Position numbers and translations under genes: made by a program. Under the pieces are notes generated by a model. It was not told where the DNA came from. It saw only the letters and a list, made by a program, of their open reading frames with translations, and did not search any database. From Noviluteimonas caseinilytica (GTDB taxonomy: Bacteria > Pseudomonadota > Gammaproteobacteria > Xanthomonadales > Xanthomonadaceae), in NCBI RefSeq assembly GCF_018406605.1, contig NZ_AP024545.1:1364001-1428000 (forward strand): 64,000 nt of DNA, read 5' to 3'. Positions 7,301 to 15,700 of this stretch are shown here, piece after piece. The number at the start of each line of letters is the position of its first letter. Positions within the stretch are counted from its first letter, which is position 1.

Positions 7301-9058
7301 TTGTCCGACCAGAATTCCGACTCCGGCGCCGTCGCCGAGAAGCGCGTGCGCAAGCCGCGTGCAGCCGCCGCCAGCACCGATGCGGCCGCGCCCGCCGCCA
7401 GCGCACCGCCGGCCGAAAGCGCGCCCGTCGCGCCGCCGCAGGCCCCGCAGGCGCCGCAGCAGCAACCGCAGGCGCCGCAGCAGCAACAGCCGCAGCAGCA
7501 CCAGCAGCAGCGCCAGCAGCACCAGAACCAGAACCAGAACCAGCAGCAACACCAGAACCAGAACCAGAATCCCCAGCAGCAGGGCGGCGGCCAGCAGGCC
7601 GACGGCGGCGACCAGGGCGATGACGGCGGCGATGGCCAGGGCCGCTTCAACAACAACCGCCGCGACCGCTTCCGCAACCGCCGAGACCGCCAGCGCGAGC
7701 GTTACCGCGACGACGGCATGCCGCAGGACCAGGGCGCGAACGAACAGCAGCACTTCCCGCAGCGCCCGATGCCGAGCGTGCCGGAAGGCTTCCCGCAGTA
7801 CTCCCTCAGCGACCTCAAGCGCATGCCTGCGCCGAAGCTGCTGGAGATCGCCGAACAGCTGAACATCTCCGAAGGCGTGGCCCGCGCCCGCAAGCAGGAC
7901 GTGATCTTCGCGCTGCTGAAGGTGCTCACGCGCCACGGTGAAGGCGTCGCCGCAGACGGCGTGCTCGAAATCCTGCCGGACGGCTTCGGCTTCCTCCGCG
8001 CGGCCGAAGCCAGCTACCTGGCCGGCCCGGACGACACGTACATCTCGCCGAGCCAGATCCGCCGCTTCAACCTGCGCACGGGCGATCACCTGTCCGGCCG
8101 CATCCGCTTCCCGAAGGATGGCGAGCGCTACTTCGCGCTGTCGGTGGTCGACACGATCAACGGCGAGCCGCTGGAAGCCTCGAAGAACAAGGTGCTGTTC
8201 GAGAACCTCACCCCGCTGTTCCCGCGCCGCCGCTTCACGCTGGAGCGCGGCAACGGCAGCACCGAGGACATCTCGGGCCGCATCCTCGACCTGATGGCGC
8301 CGCAGGGCAAAGGCCAGCGCGCACTGATCGTTTCGCCGCCGAAGGCGGGCAAGACGATGATGCTGCAGCAGGTCGCCACCGCGATCACCACCAACCACCC
8401 GGACGTGCACCTGATCGTGCTGCTCATCGACGAGCGCCCGGAAGAAGTGACCGAAATGCAGCGCACCGTGCGCGGCGAGGTCATCTCCTCCACGTTCGAC
8501 GAACCCGCCGCGCGCCACGTGCAGGTCGCCGAAATGGTGATCGAGCGCGCCAAGCGCCTGGTCGAGCACAAGAAGGATGTCGTCATCCTGCTCGACTCCA
8601 TCACCCGCCTGGCCCGCGCGTACAACAACGTCGTCCCGAGCTCCGGCAAGGTGCTCACCGGCGGCGTGGACGCCAACGCGCTGCACCGCCCGAAGCGTTT
8701 CTTCGGCGCGGCGCGCAACGTGGAAGAAGGCGGCTCGCTGACCATCATCGCCACCGCGCTGGTCGAAACCGGCAGCAAGATGGACGAGGTGATCTACGAA
8801 GAGTTCAAGGGCACCGGCAACTCCGAAGTGCTCCTGAGCCGCCGCATCACCGAAAAGCGCGTCTACCCGGCGATCGACATCAACCGTTCGGGCACGCGCC
8901 GCGAAGACCTCCTCATCGAGCCGGAAATGCTCCAGAAGATCTGGATCCTCCGGAAGCTCCTGCACCCGATGGACGAGATCGCCGCGATGGAATTCCTGCT
9001 CGACAAGATGAAGAACACGAAGTCCAACGACGAGTTCTTCGGCTCGATGAAGCGCTGA
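7301..9058 (+). CDS. rho: Transcription termination factor Rho with long Q/N-rich N-terminal extension
   Basis: Hexameric RNA-dependent ATPase that ends transcription. It has 585 residues against 419 in E. coli. The E. coli-like part starts near Tyr167 with the Rho_N and cold-shock RNA-binding domains (GDGVLEILPDGFGFL-like core), followed by the ATPase with P-loop PPKAGKT and DERPEE. Residues 1-166 are extra: an Ala/Pro region, then about 55 residues (47-100) that are two-thirds Gln or Asn, an acidic Gly-rich patch and a basic Arg/Asn patch (115-137). The start is TTG with GAGGA seven bases upstream; the first ATG is codon 140. A bidirectional terminator follows. Confidence 0.95.
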   Translation: MSDQNSDSGAVAEKRVRKPRAAAASTDAAAPAASAPPAESAPVAPPQAPQAPQQQPQAPQQQQPQQHQQQRQQHQNQNQNQQQHQNQNQNPQQQGGGQQADGGDQGDDGGDGQGRFNNNRRDRFRNRRDRQRERYRDDGMPQDQGANEQQHFPQRPMPSVPEGFPQYSLSDLKRMPAPKLLEIAEQLNISEGVARARKQDVIFALLKVLTRHGEGVAADGVLEILPDGFGFLRAAEASYLAGPDDTYISPSQIRRFNLRTGDHLSGRIRFPKDGERYFALSVVDTINGEPLEASKNKVLFENLTPLFPRRRFTLERGNGSTEDISGRILDLMAPQGKGQRALIVSPPKAGKTMMLQQVATAITTNHPDVHLIVLLIDERPEEVTEMQRTVRGEVISSTFDEPAARHVQVAEMVIERAKRLVEHKKDVVILLDSITRLARAYNNVVPSSGKVLTGGVDANALHRPKRFFGAARNVEEGGSLTIIATALVETGSKMDEVIYEEFKGTGNSEVLLSRRITEKRVYPAIDINRSGTRREDLLIEPEMLQKIWILRKLLHPMDEIAAMEFLLDKMKNTKSNDEFFGSMKR

Positions 9059-9082
9059 TATCGGCTTCCGGCAGGAAAAGAA

Positions 9083-9105
9083 AACGCCCCGCGATGCGGG
9101 GCGTT
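9083..9105. terminator. Bidirectional intrinsic terminator between rho and TonB-C-like gene
   Basis: A perfect 10-bp stem, AACGCCCCGC / GCGGGGCGTT, with the 3-base loop GAT. A T-rich tail follows on the plus strand, and A-rich sequence precedes it (T-rich on the minus strand), so it can serve both rho and the convergent gene ending at 9129. Confidence 0.9.
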
Positions 9106-9128
9106 CTTGTTGGCGCGGGATGCAGGTG

Positions 9129-9941
9129 TCAGAGCGTGGCGCCCACGACTTTCGTCGCCAACCGCACATCGCTGTCCGCCATCGCCACCGGCATGCCGCC
9201 CTTGCTTTCCGGCAGCTCGATCAGCTTCGGTTGCTGGTCGGGCGTGAGCCACGGCACGGGCGTGGCATCGCCGAAGCGTTCGGCGATGGTCAGCGACGCG
9301 CCGCGCCCGAGCGCATTTCGATAATCGAGCGGCAGGTAGAACGTATCGTCACCGCGTTCGCCGGCGGCGACGTCCGCCGGGCGGAACTTCGAATGCTTGA
9401 GCGCGCGCTCCACTTCCACCGCGAAGTCTTCGCGCAGGTGCTTGGGTTCGCGACGACCGCCGCGGACCTGGAGCGACAACAACGCCGCCTCGACCACGTT
9501 GCCCTGCGGATCCACGCGCATCGCCGCGAGCACATCGAAGTTCATCCCGCTGCCCATCGCCGTCCTCGGCATCCCGGGCACCACGTACTTCAGCGGCTTG
9601 GCGCGCGAACTGACGAACACCACGCGCTGGATGCGCAGCGAATAACCTGCGCCGACCTTCGTCGCGGCCAGGTCCATCGTCAGGCCCGTCTTCGCCATGA
9701 CCGGCTTGCCGTTGCGCACCACCGGTTCGAAGCGCCATTGCTTCACGGCCTTCTCCACCAGCGCCGCCACGCCCGGCGCCACGTCCTTGCCCACGTCGAT
9801 CTCGCGCACGCTGCCGTCCTGCGCGATCACGATGTCGGCATCGACATCCACCGTCTTCACTTCCGGCTCGCGCGCCGAAACCAGCGACGCCATCAGCGCC
9901 ATCGCGCACGCGAGCAACCCCATCATCCACGTCCGTCGCAT
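9129..9941 (-). CDS. Exported protein with two TonB-C-like modules
   Basis: A 270-residue predicted periplasmic protein with a signal peptide (about 1-23, hydrophobic core MMGLLACAMALMASLVSA). Two stretches, about 32-92 (ending in VKQWRFEPVVRNGKPV) and about 125-205 (ending in ALKHSKFRPADV), both follow the pattern of the TonB C-terminal domain: a variable-Gly-strand followed by a helix and a W/F-x-P strand. There is no proline-rich spacer and no adjacent exbBD, so it is not a classical TonB. The start MRRTWMM is preferred because the signal peptide follows directly; an upstream ATG (10046) gives an implausible N-terminus. Function unknown. Confidence 0.72.
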   Translation of the reverse strand: MRRTWMMGLLACAMALMASLVSAREPEVKTVDVDADIVIAQDGSVREIDVGKDVAPGVAALVEKAVKQWRFEPVVRNGKPVMAKTGLTMDLAATKVGAGYSLRIQRVVFVSSRAKPLKYVVPGMPRTAMGSGMNFDVLAAMRVDPQGNVVEAALLSLQVRGGRREPKHLREDFAVEVERALKHSKFRPADVAAGERGDDTFYLPLDYRNALGRGASLTIAERFGDATPVPWLTPDQQPKLIELPESKGGMPVAMADSDVRLATKVVGATL

Positions 9942-10066
9942 CCTTGTGTTCCCCCGGCAGGCACCCCGCCCGCGCCCGGCGATGCTAGGGTCGCAGCGGG
10001 ATTGCGCGCAACGGCTCAGCCATACGCGCGTGGCAGTATTCGGCACAGGTGACCGGAGGTAACCCC

Positions 10067-11923
10067 ATGCACGGAAGTGGCGGGCTCGAACTGGCGTTGG
10101 TGTTCCTGCTGGCCGCGGTGATCGCGGTGCCGGTGTTCCGTCGTTTCGGGCTGGGTGCGGTGCTGGGCTATCTCGTGGTGGGCGTGATCCTCGGGCCGTA
10201 TGGCGCGCGCGTGATCCGCGACGTTGCGCCCGTGCTGGCCGCCAGCGAAATCGGCGTGGTCATGCTGCTGTTCGTCATCGGCCTGGAGTTGTCGCCCACG
10301 CGCCTGAAGGTGATGCGCAAACCGGTGTTCGGCGCGGGCGGGTTGCAGATGCTCACGTGCGGCATCGCGCTGGCCTCGCTCGTGGTGTTTCGCAACATCA
10401 ACCATGCCGGCGCGATCGTCGTCGGCATCGGGCTCGCGTTTTCGTCGACGGCCGTCGGCCTGCAACTGCTCGCCGAACGCAAGGCGCTCACCACCTCGTA
10501 TGGCCGCCTCGCGTTCGCGATCCTGCTGTTCCAGGACCTCGCGGCCATCCCGTTGCTGGCGGCCATCCCGCTGCTCGGCGGCGCGCATGGCAACGGCGTG
10601 TCGTGGATGGCCATCGCCAAGGCCGTCGGCGCGATCGCCGGCGTCGTGATCGGCGGTCGCCTGTTGCTGCGGCAGATGTTCCGCGTGGTGGCGAAGACCA
10701 ACATGCCCGAGGTGTTCACTGCCAGCGCGTTGCTCGTGGTGCTGGGCGCGGCGTGGCTGATGCAGATCGCGGGCCTGACGATGGGCCTCGGCGCATTCCT
10801 CGCCGGCGTGCTGCTCGCCGACTCGGAGTTCCGCCACGAACTGGAAGCGCAGATCAAACCGTTCGAAGGCCTGTTGCTCGGCCTGTTCTTCATTGCCATC
10901 GGCATGTCGATCGACGTGCTGGGCATCGCGCGCGATCCGGCGCTCGTCGTGTTCGGCGTGCTCGCCCTGATGTCGATCAAGTTCGCGCTGCTGTTCCTCA
11001 TCGGCATCAAGCCCGGCGGGCTGGGCAAGCGCGAGGCGCTGCTGCTGGGCAGCGTGCTGGCGCTGGGCGGCGAGTTCGCATTCGTCGTGTTCGGCGATGC
11101 GATGCGCGCCGGGCTGATCAACGCGGTCGAACGCGCGCAGCTGGTGGCGATCGTCGGCTTGTCGATGGCGCTCACGCCGCCGCTGTACATCGGCCTGTCG
11201 CGCTGGCTCGCCGCGCAACCGGCGCCCGAGAAACCGTTCGACACGATCACGCCGGAAGCCGAGCCGAAGGTGTTGATCGCGGGCATGGGGCGCTTCGGCC
11301 AGGTTGTCGCACGCATGCTGGCGGCGCAGCGCATCCCGTTCATCGCGATCGAGCACAGCCAGGAGCAGGTGGAATTCCTGCGCCGCTTCGGCAGCAAGAT
11401 CTACTACGGCGATCCGGCCAACGCCGACCTGCTGCGTTCGGCGGGCGCGTCGGACGTGCAGGTGTTCGTGATCGCGGTCGACGACGTCGAAACCAACCTG
11501 CGCACCGTGCGGGCGATCCGCCGCCAGTTCCCGGAAGCCACCGTGTTCGCGCGTGCGCGCAATCGCCGCCATGCATGGGAGTTGTTCGACCTCGGCGCGC
11601 AGGTGGTGCGCGAGACGTTCCACTCCAGCCTGGTGATGGGCCAGCACGTGTTGCAGGAACTGGGCCTGCCGCCGGACGTCGCCGCCGATCGCGTGCAGCA
11701 ATTCCGCGAGCACGACGAAGCGCTGCTGCGCACGCAATACCTGGTCTACGACGACGAAGCCGCGCTCATCCAGACCTCGCAGCAGGCGCGCAAGGAACTC
11801 GAACAGCTCTTCGGCGCCGACCGTGGCGAAGGTGACCTCAAGGGCTTGTCGACGCCGCCGGCCGAACGCTCCGCGCGCGAATCAACGACGCAGACCGCGG
11901 CGGCGCGCCAGGAAGACGTCTAG
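10067..11923 (+). CDS. KefB/KefC-type monovalent cation:proton antiporter (CPA2)
   Basis: A 618-residue inner-membrane transporter: about 12 membrane segments of the Na+/H+ exchanger domain (1-385), then a cytosolic TrkA-N/RCK nucleotide-binding domain with the Rossmann motif GMGRFGQVVARML. A family of glutathione- or NAD-gated K+/H+ antiporters that protects cells against electrophiles or pH stress. The start is the ATG at 10067, placed six bases after GGAGGT; a GTG at 10049 lies before that site. No kefF/kefG-type partner is adjacent. Confidence 0.9.
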   Translation: MHGSGGLELALVFLLAAVIAVPVFRRFGLGAVLGYLVVGVILGPYGARVIRDVAPVLAASEIGVVMLLFVIGLELSPTRLKVMRKPVFGAGGLQMLTCGIALASLVVFRNINHAGAIVVGIGLAFSSTAVGLQLLAERKALTTSYGRLAFAILLFQDLAAIPLLAAIPLLGGAHGNGVSWMAIAKAVGAIAGVVIGGRLLLRQMFRVVAKTNMPEVFTASALLVVLGAAWLMQIAGLTMGLGAFLAGVLLADSEFRHELEAQIKPFEGLLLGLFFIAIGMSIDVLGIARDPALVVFGVLALMSIKFALLFLIGIKPGGLGKREALLLGSVLALGGEFAFVVFGDAMRAGLINAVERAQLVAIVGLSMALTPPLYIGLSRWLAAQPAPEKPFDTITPEAEPKVLIAGMGRFGQVVARMLAAQRIPFIAIEHSQEQVEFLRRFGSKIYYGDPANADLLRSAGASDVQVFVIAVDDVETNLRTVRAIRRQFPEATVFARARNRRHAWELFDLGAQVVRETFHSSLVMGQHVLQELGLPPDVAADRVQQFREHDEALLRTQYLVYDDEAALIQTSQQARKELEQLFGADRGEGDLKGLSTPPAERSARESTTQTAAARQEDV

Positions 11924-11933
11924 TCCAGCGGTT

Positions 11934-14900
11934 TCAGCGCGGTTCGCGCAGGAACCGCGCCATCGACACGCCGCCCGGCGTGGCAGGCACGAACTCCGCG
12001 GCGACATCCACGAAGCCGCGCATCACCGCAATCTCGCGCGCGCTGCGGTTGAGGCCGTCGCGCAGGTCGGGATCCGCACCCGCGCGGATCAGGCGCTGCA
12101 CGACCTGCAACAAGCCATGCAACGCCGCGAGGTGCAGCGGACCGAAGCCGCGCGGATCGCGTGCTTCGAGCGCGACGGTTTCGTCGAGCAGGCGTTCGAG
12201 GCCGGCGAGCACGACGTCTTCGTCGCATGCCGTGCCCGGCTCGGCGCGCGCACCGAGCAACAGCAGCAGCGGCGTGACGCCACCGGCCGCGGGCTGGTCG
12301 GCTTCCGCGCCCGCGAGCAGCAACGTATCGAGCAACGCGACGAGACGCGGGCGTTCGCGCGCGGTGAATCCGTAGAGCGCCGCGCAATGCAGCGGCGCCA
12401 GGCCTTGCGCATCGCTCGCATGCACGTCGGCGCCGGCGGTCAGCAAGCGCGCGACGAGATCCGGCAAACCAAGCGCGGCGGCGAGCATCAGCACCGTCAC
12501 TTCACCCGGCAAACGTTGTTCGAGCGGCGCACCGGCGGCGAGCAGGCGTTCGACGATGTCGGCCTGGCGCATGCTCACGGCGGCCGATAACGGCGTCGCG
12601 CCGGAGCGCGCGGCGATGCGCGGATCCGCACCGCGATCGAGCAACAGGTCGACGACCGCACGATGCCCGCCACCGGCCGCACGCAACAACGCGGTGCAGC
12701 CTTGCGTATCCGTCGCATCGACGGGCAAGCCGAGATCGAGCAGGCGGCGCACCGCATCGGCCTCGCCGACGATCGCCGCGGACGGAAGATCGCCGGCCTG
12801 CAACGGACGCCCCGGCAACGGCCAGCCGCGCCAGTCGAGCCAATCGGCGAGATCGCGACGCCCCGACGACAACGCAACGCCGAGCGGCGTCTGGCCATCG
12901 GCCGCGCGCATGTCGGGATTCGCGCCCTGCGCGATCAGCGACTTCAACGCCGATTCGCGCCCGAGCGCCGCGGCGAGATGCAACGCCGTCATGCCGTGCG
13001 AATCGCGCGCATCGAGATCGACGCCGTGCGCGACGAGGCGTTCGACCACGCGCAACCAGCCCAGGCGCACGGCCAGCGCGAGCGGCGGATCGCCGGCGGG
13101 CGAGGGCGCATACGGATCGGCGCCGCGTTCGAGCAAATCCAGTGCGAGTTGTTCCAGGCCGCGACCCGCGTGGTCGCTGGCGACGCACCCGCCGAGGAAC
13201 CGCGCCAGTCCGCCCGCACCCGCAGGCGACACCGCGCGACGCAACAACGCCTGCACCGCGCCTGCCGCGGCCGGGCCCTGCGCGAGCAACGCGAACATCG
13301 CGTTGTCCTCCAGGCCTTCGCGCACGTCGGGATCGGCGCCGTTGGCGAGCAGCCAGTCGATGCGCGCGCCGGGATTGGCCCCCGTCGCGGCTTCGCGCAA
13401 CTGCACGCCGAGTTCGCGCGGCGACAGCAGCCCCGCGACCGTGTGCAGGTCGCCGAAGCGTCCTTCGCGCAACGCATCGCGCATCAACGTCACCGGTGCG
13501 CGATCGATGGCCGTTGCAGCACCACCATCGGCCACGGCCGCCGGCAGCGGATAGGCCGGATCCAGTGCGGAGACCAGCGACCAGCGCCCCGCGGCCGCCG
13601 CATGATCGGCTGCGCGCTTGCCTTCGTTGTCGCGGCGCATCGGATCCAGGCCGAGTTCCAGCAAACGCTGCACCAGCGCGGGCGTCGCGCCGTCCGCCGT
13701 GGCGGACAGGATCAGCGCATCGCGCCCGTCGTGGTCGGCATGCGCGAGTTGCGGGCGATGCAGCAGCAAGTGTTCGAGGACTTCCAGGTGCCCGCCGCGC
13801 GCGGCTTCGAGCCACGGCGTGCGGCCGTCGATGTCCTGCGCCTGCACGTCGGCGCCGGCGGCGACCAGCATGTCGACGATCTCGACATGCCCCGCGCGCG
13901 CGGCTTCGTGCAGGGCGCTGCGACTGCGTGCGTCGCGTGCGTCGGCCTTCGCCTTGTGCTTCAGCAGCAGCTGCACGCCGGCGACATCGTCTTCTTCCGT
14001 GCCGGCGGCGGCGAGCAGCACCGGCGTGGCGCCGGCGCGTTCGGGCTTGGCGCCGCGTTCGAGCAGGAAGCGCGCAAGGCGCCAGTTGCCGGCCGCGCAC
14101 GCGATGCCGAGCGGCGTGAGGCCGTCGTGGTTGATCGCGTCGACTTCCGCCGCGGCATCGCGCAGGAGCGCGGCGACGCCGGGATCGGAACTGCGCGCGG
14201 CGTGGTGCAGCGGCGTGTTGCCGTCGGCATCGGCGACGCGCGGGTCGGCACCGTTGGCGAGCAGCGTCATCACCGCTTCCGGGCGGCCGTGCCAGCTGTC
14301 GCGCGTGGCGGCGAGCAGCGGCGCCATGCCGGCGTGCGCGGCATTCACGTCGACGCCGAGCTGGATGAGCATGCGCAGCAGGCGCAGGTCCGGGAGGATC
14401 GCGGCGAGCATCGGCAACGTGCGCTGGTCGCGTTCGTCGTCCGGCGGCAGCGCATGGCCGTTGGCGCCGGCATCGAGCAGCGCGAGGGCGCGATCCACGC
14501 GGCCACCGCGCGCGGCGGCGTACAGCGCGACGTCGAGGTCGTCGTGCAGCGCGATCGGTTCGAGCGGCGCATCGTCCGTGTCCGCGGCCGCGAGCAGTTG
14601 TTCGAAGGGCAGCGGCGACGCCGTCGCGATCACCTGCAGCACCCAGTGCAGCCCGAACCCGCCGAGCGCGAGCGCGATCGCCACCGGCCAGCGCATCGGC
14701 GCCGGCAACACGCCCGGCCAGGCGAGCGCGAGGATCGCGCCGAGGATCGCCGCCACGATCGCGGCGACGCCGAGCCCGCGCCACGCACCGATTTCCAGTT
14801 CGCCCAGGCTGCGCCACGCGTTGCCGATCGGGCCGCCTTCGCGTTCCAGCACGTGCCACACCGGCCAGGTGCGCCACAGCAGCAGCAGGCCGACGCCGGC

Positions 14901-15212
14901 GGCGAGGCTCAGGCCGATCGCGGCCGACAGGCTGCCGGTCTCGCGCAGCGCGGCCAGGGGCCAGACCACCAGGATCGCGGCGACGACGAGCCCGCCCGCC
15001 CACAAGCTGGCGAGGGCGCCCGCATCGCGCGGCCAGCGGGACGAGGTGCGCGTGCCGCGCCACCACGACACCGCCAGCGCATGGGCCGGCTGCGCCAGGG
15101 CGCCCGCGATCCCGGCGACGAGCGCGGCATCGAACCCGGTCGCCAGCGACAGGGCCACGCCCGCCAGGGCCGCGGCCGCGATGCGCAATGACCGGCGCGC
15201 GGGCTCAGCCAT
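11934..15212 (-). CDS. Large membrane-anchored ankyrin-repeat protein
   Basis: A 1092-residue protein. The first 200 residues hold up to six hydrophobic segments (about 9-25, 29-50, 67-88, 95-117, 146-167, 174-196). The rest is a long solenoid of at least fifteen ankyrin-type repeats, recognisable from recurring GADP, TPLHxAA and LLxxGA motifs. Several repeats diverge (for example around 530-640). It probably works as a protein-interaction scaffold at the inner membrane; the partner is unknown. It overlaps ycgL by 8 bases and so is likely cotranslated with it, and ends 10 bases from the convergent antiporter gene. Confidence 0.85.
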   Translation of the reverse strand: MAEPARRSLRIAAAALAGVALSLATGFDAALVAGIAGALAQPAHALAVSWWRGTRTSSRWPRDAGALASLWAGGLVVAAILVVWPLAALRETGSLSAAIGLSLAAGVGLLLLWRTWPVWHVLEREGGPIGNAWRSLGELEIGAWRGLGVAAIVAAILGAILALAWPGVLPAPMRWPVAIALALGGFGLHWVLQVIATASPLPFEQLLAAADTDDAPLEPIALHDDLDVALYAAARGGRVDRALALLDAGANGHALPPDDERDQRTLPMLAAILPDLRLLRMLIQLGVDVNAAHAGMAPLLAATRDSWHGRPEAVMTLLANGADPRVADADGNTPLHHAARSSDPGVAALLRDAAAEVDAINHDGLTPLGIACAAGNWRLARFLLERGAKPERAGATPVLLAAAGTEEDDVAGVQLLLKHKAKADARDARSRSALHEAARAGHVEIVDMLVAAGADVQAQDIDGRTPWLEAARGGHLEVLEHLLLHRPQLAHADHDGRDALILSATADGATPALVQRLLELGLDPMRRDNEGKRAADHAAAAGRWSLVSALDPAYPLPAAVADGGAATAIDRAPVTLMRDALREGRFGDLHTVAGLLSPRELGVQLREAATGANPGARIDWLLANGADPDVREGLEDNAMFALLAQGPAAAGAVQALLRRAVSPAGAGGLARFLGGCVASDHAGRGLEQLALDLLERGADPYAPSPAGDPPLALAVRLGWLRVVERLVAHGVDLDARDSHGMTALHLAAALGRESALKSLIAQGANPDMRAADGQTPLGVALSSGRRDLADWLDWRGWPLPGRPLQAGDLPSAAIVGEADAVRRLLDLGLPVDATDTQGCTALLRAAGGGHRAVVDLLLDRGADPRIAARSGATPLSAAVSMRQADIVERLLAAGAPLEQRLPGEVTVLMLAAALGLPDLVARLLTAGADVHASDAQGLAPLHCAALYGFTARERPRLVALLDTLLLAGAEADQPAAGGVTPLLLLLGARAEPGTACDEDVVLAGLERLLDETVALEARDPRGFGPLHLAALHGLLQVVQRLIRAGADPDLRDGLNRSAREIAVMRGFVDVAAEFVPATPGGVSMARFLREPR

Positions 15213-15474
15213 CGGTGCCCCAGTCTTCCGTCATCGGGTCCGCCATCGTGGGCGGGAACTGCACGTAGAAGCCGCGCGTGGCGAGGTTTTCGCGCACCAC
15301 GGCGGGATCGGCCAGGGCCAGCTTGCGTTCCGGGGTCAGCGCCACCTCGAGCACGAAGCGCAACTCGCCCACCTGCGTGCGCAACGGCGTCGGCAGGCGG
15401 GCGAAGTCGTCGCGCGCAGCGAGGTACACGTAGGTGTCGGCCTGTCGGAGGCTCTTGTAGACGAAAGCGTGCAT
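15205..15474 (-). CDS. YcgL domain protein
   Basis: An 89-residue protein of the YcgL/DUF709 family: it begins MHAFVYKSLRQADTYVYLAA and carries the conserved ATRGFYVQFPP segment. The family is small, cytosolic and uncharacterised; in E. coli ycgL lies near the minC operon. Here it is the first gene of a two-gene unit with the ankyrin protein. The start chosen is the Met that aligns with the family N-terminus. Confidence 0.85.
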   Translation of the reverse strand: MHAFVYKSLRQADTYVYLAARDDFARLPTPLRTQVGELRFVLEVALTPERKLALADPAVVRENLATRGFYVQFPPTMADPMTEDWGTDG

Positions 15475-15700
15475 CGCGGGCCCGTCGAAAGTCGCGACGA
15501 TTGTGTAGGAAACGACGTTGTGACGGAACCCGCAATTCCCGCATGCGTGAAGAACTTCCCCGATCGTGAGGGAGGCATCGCATCCGCCCGCCCCGAACCC
15601 GGCCGTGCCCCGCCGATGAATACGCCCGTGCGCGCGCAGTCCACGCACCCATCACCGCAACGGGGGCTAGGCTGGATCACGCGCGAATGCAGGTGAGTCG

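Noticed and set aside
7438..7600. Short tandem CAG/AAC-type repeats resembling a microsatellite or CRISPR
   Set aside because: They encode the Gln/Asn-rich part of Rho in frame; there are no unique spacers of constant length.
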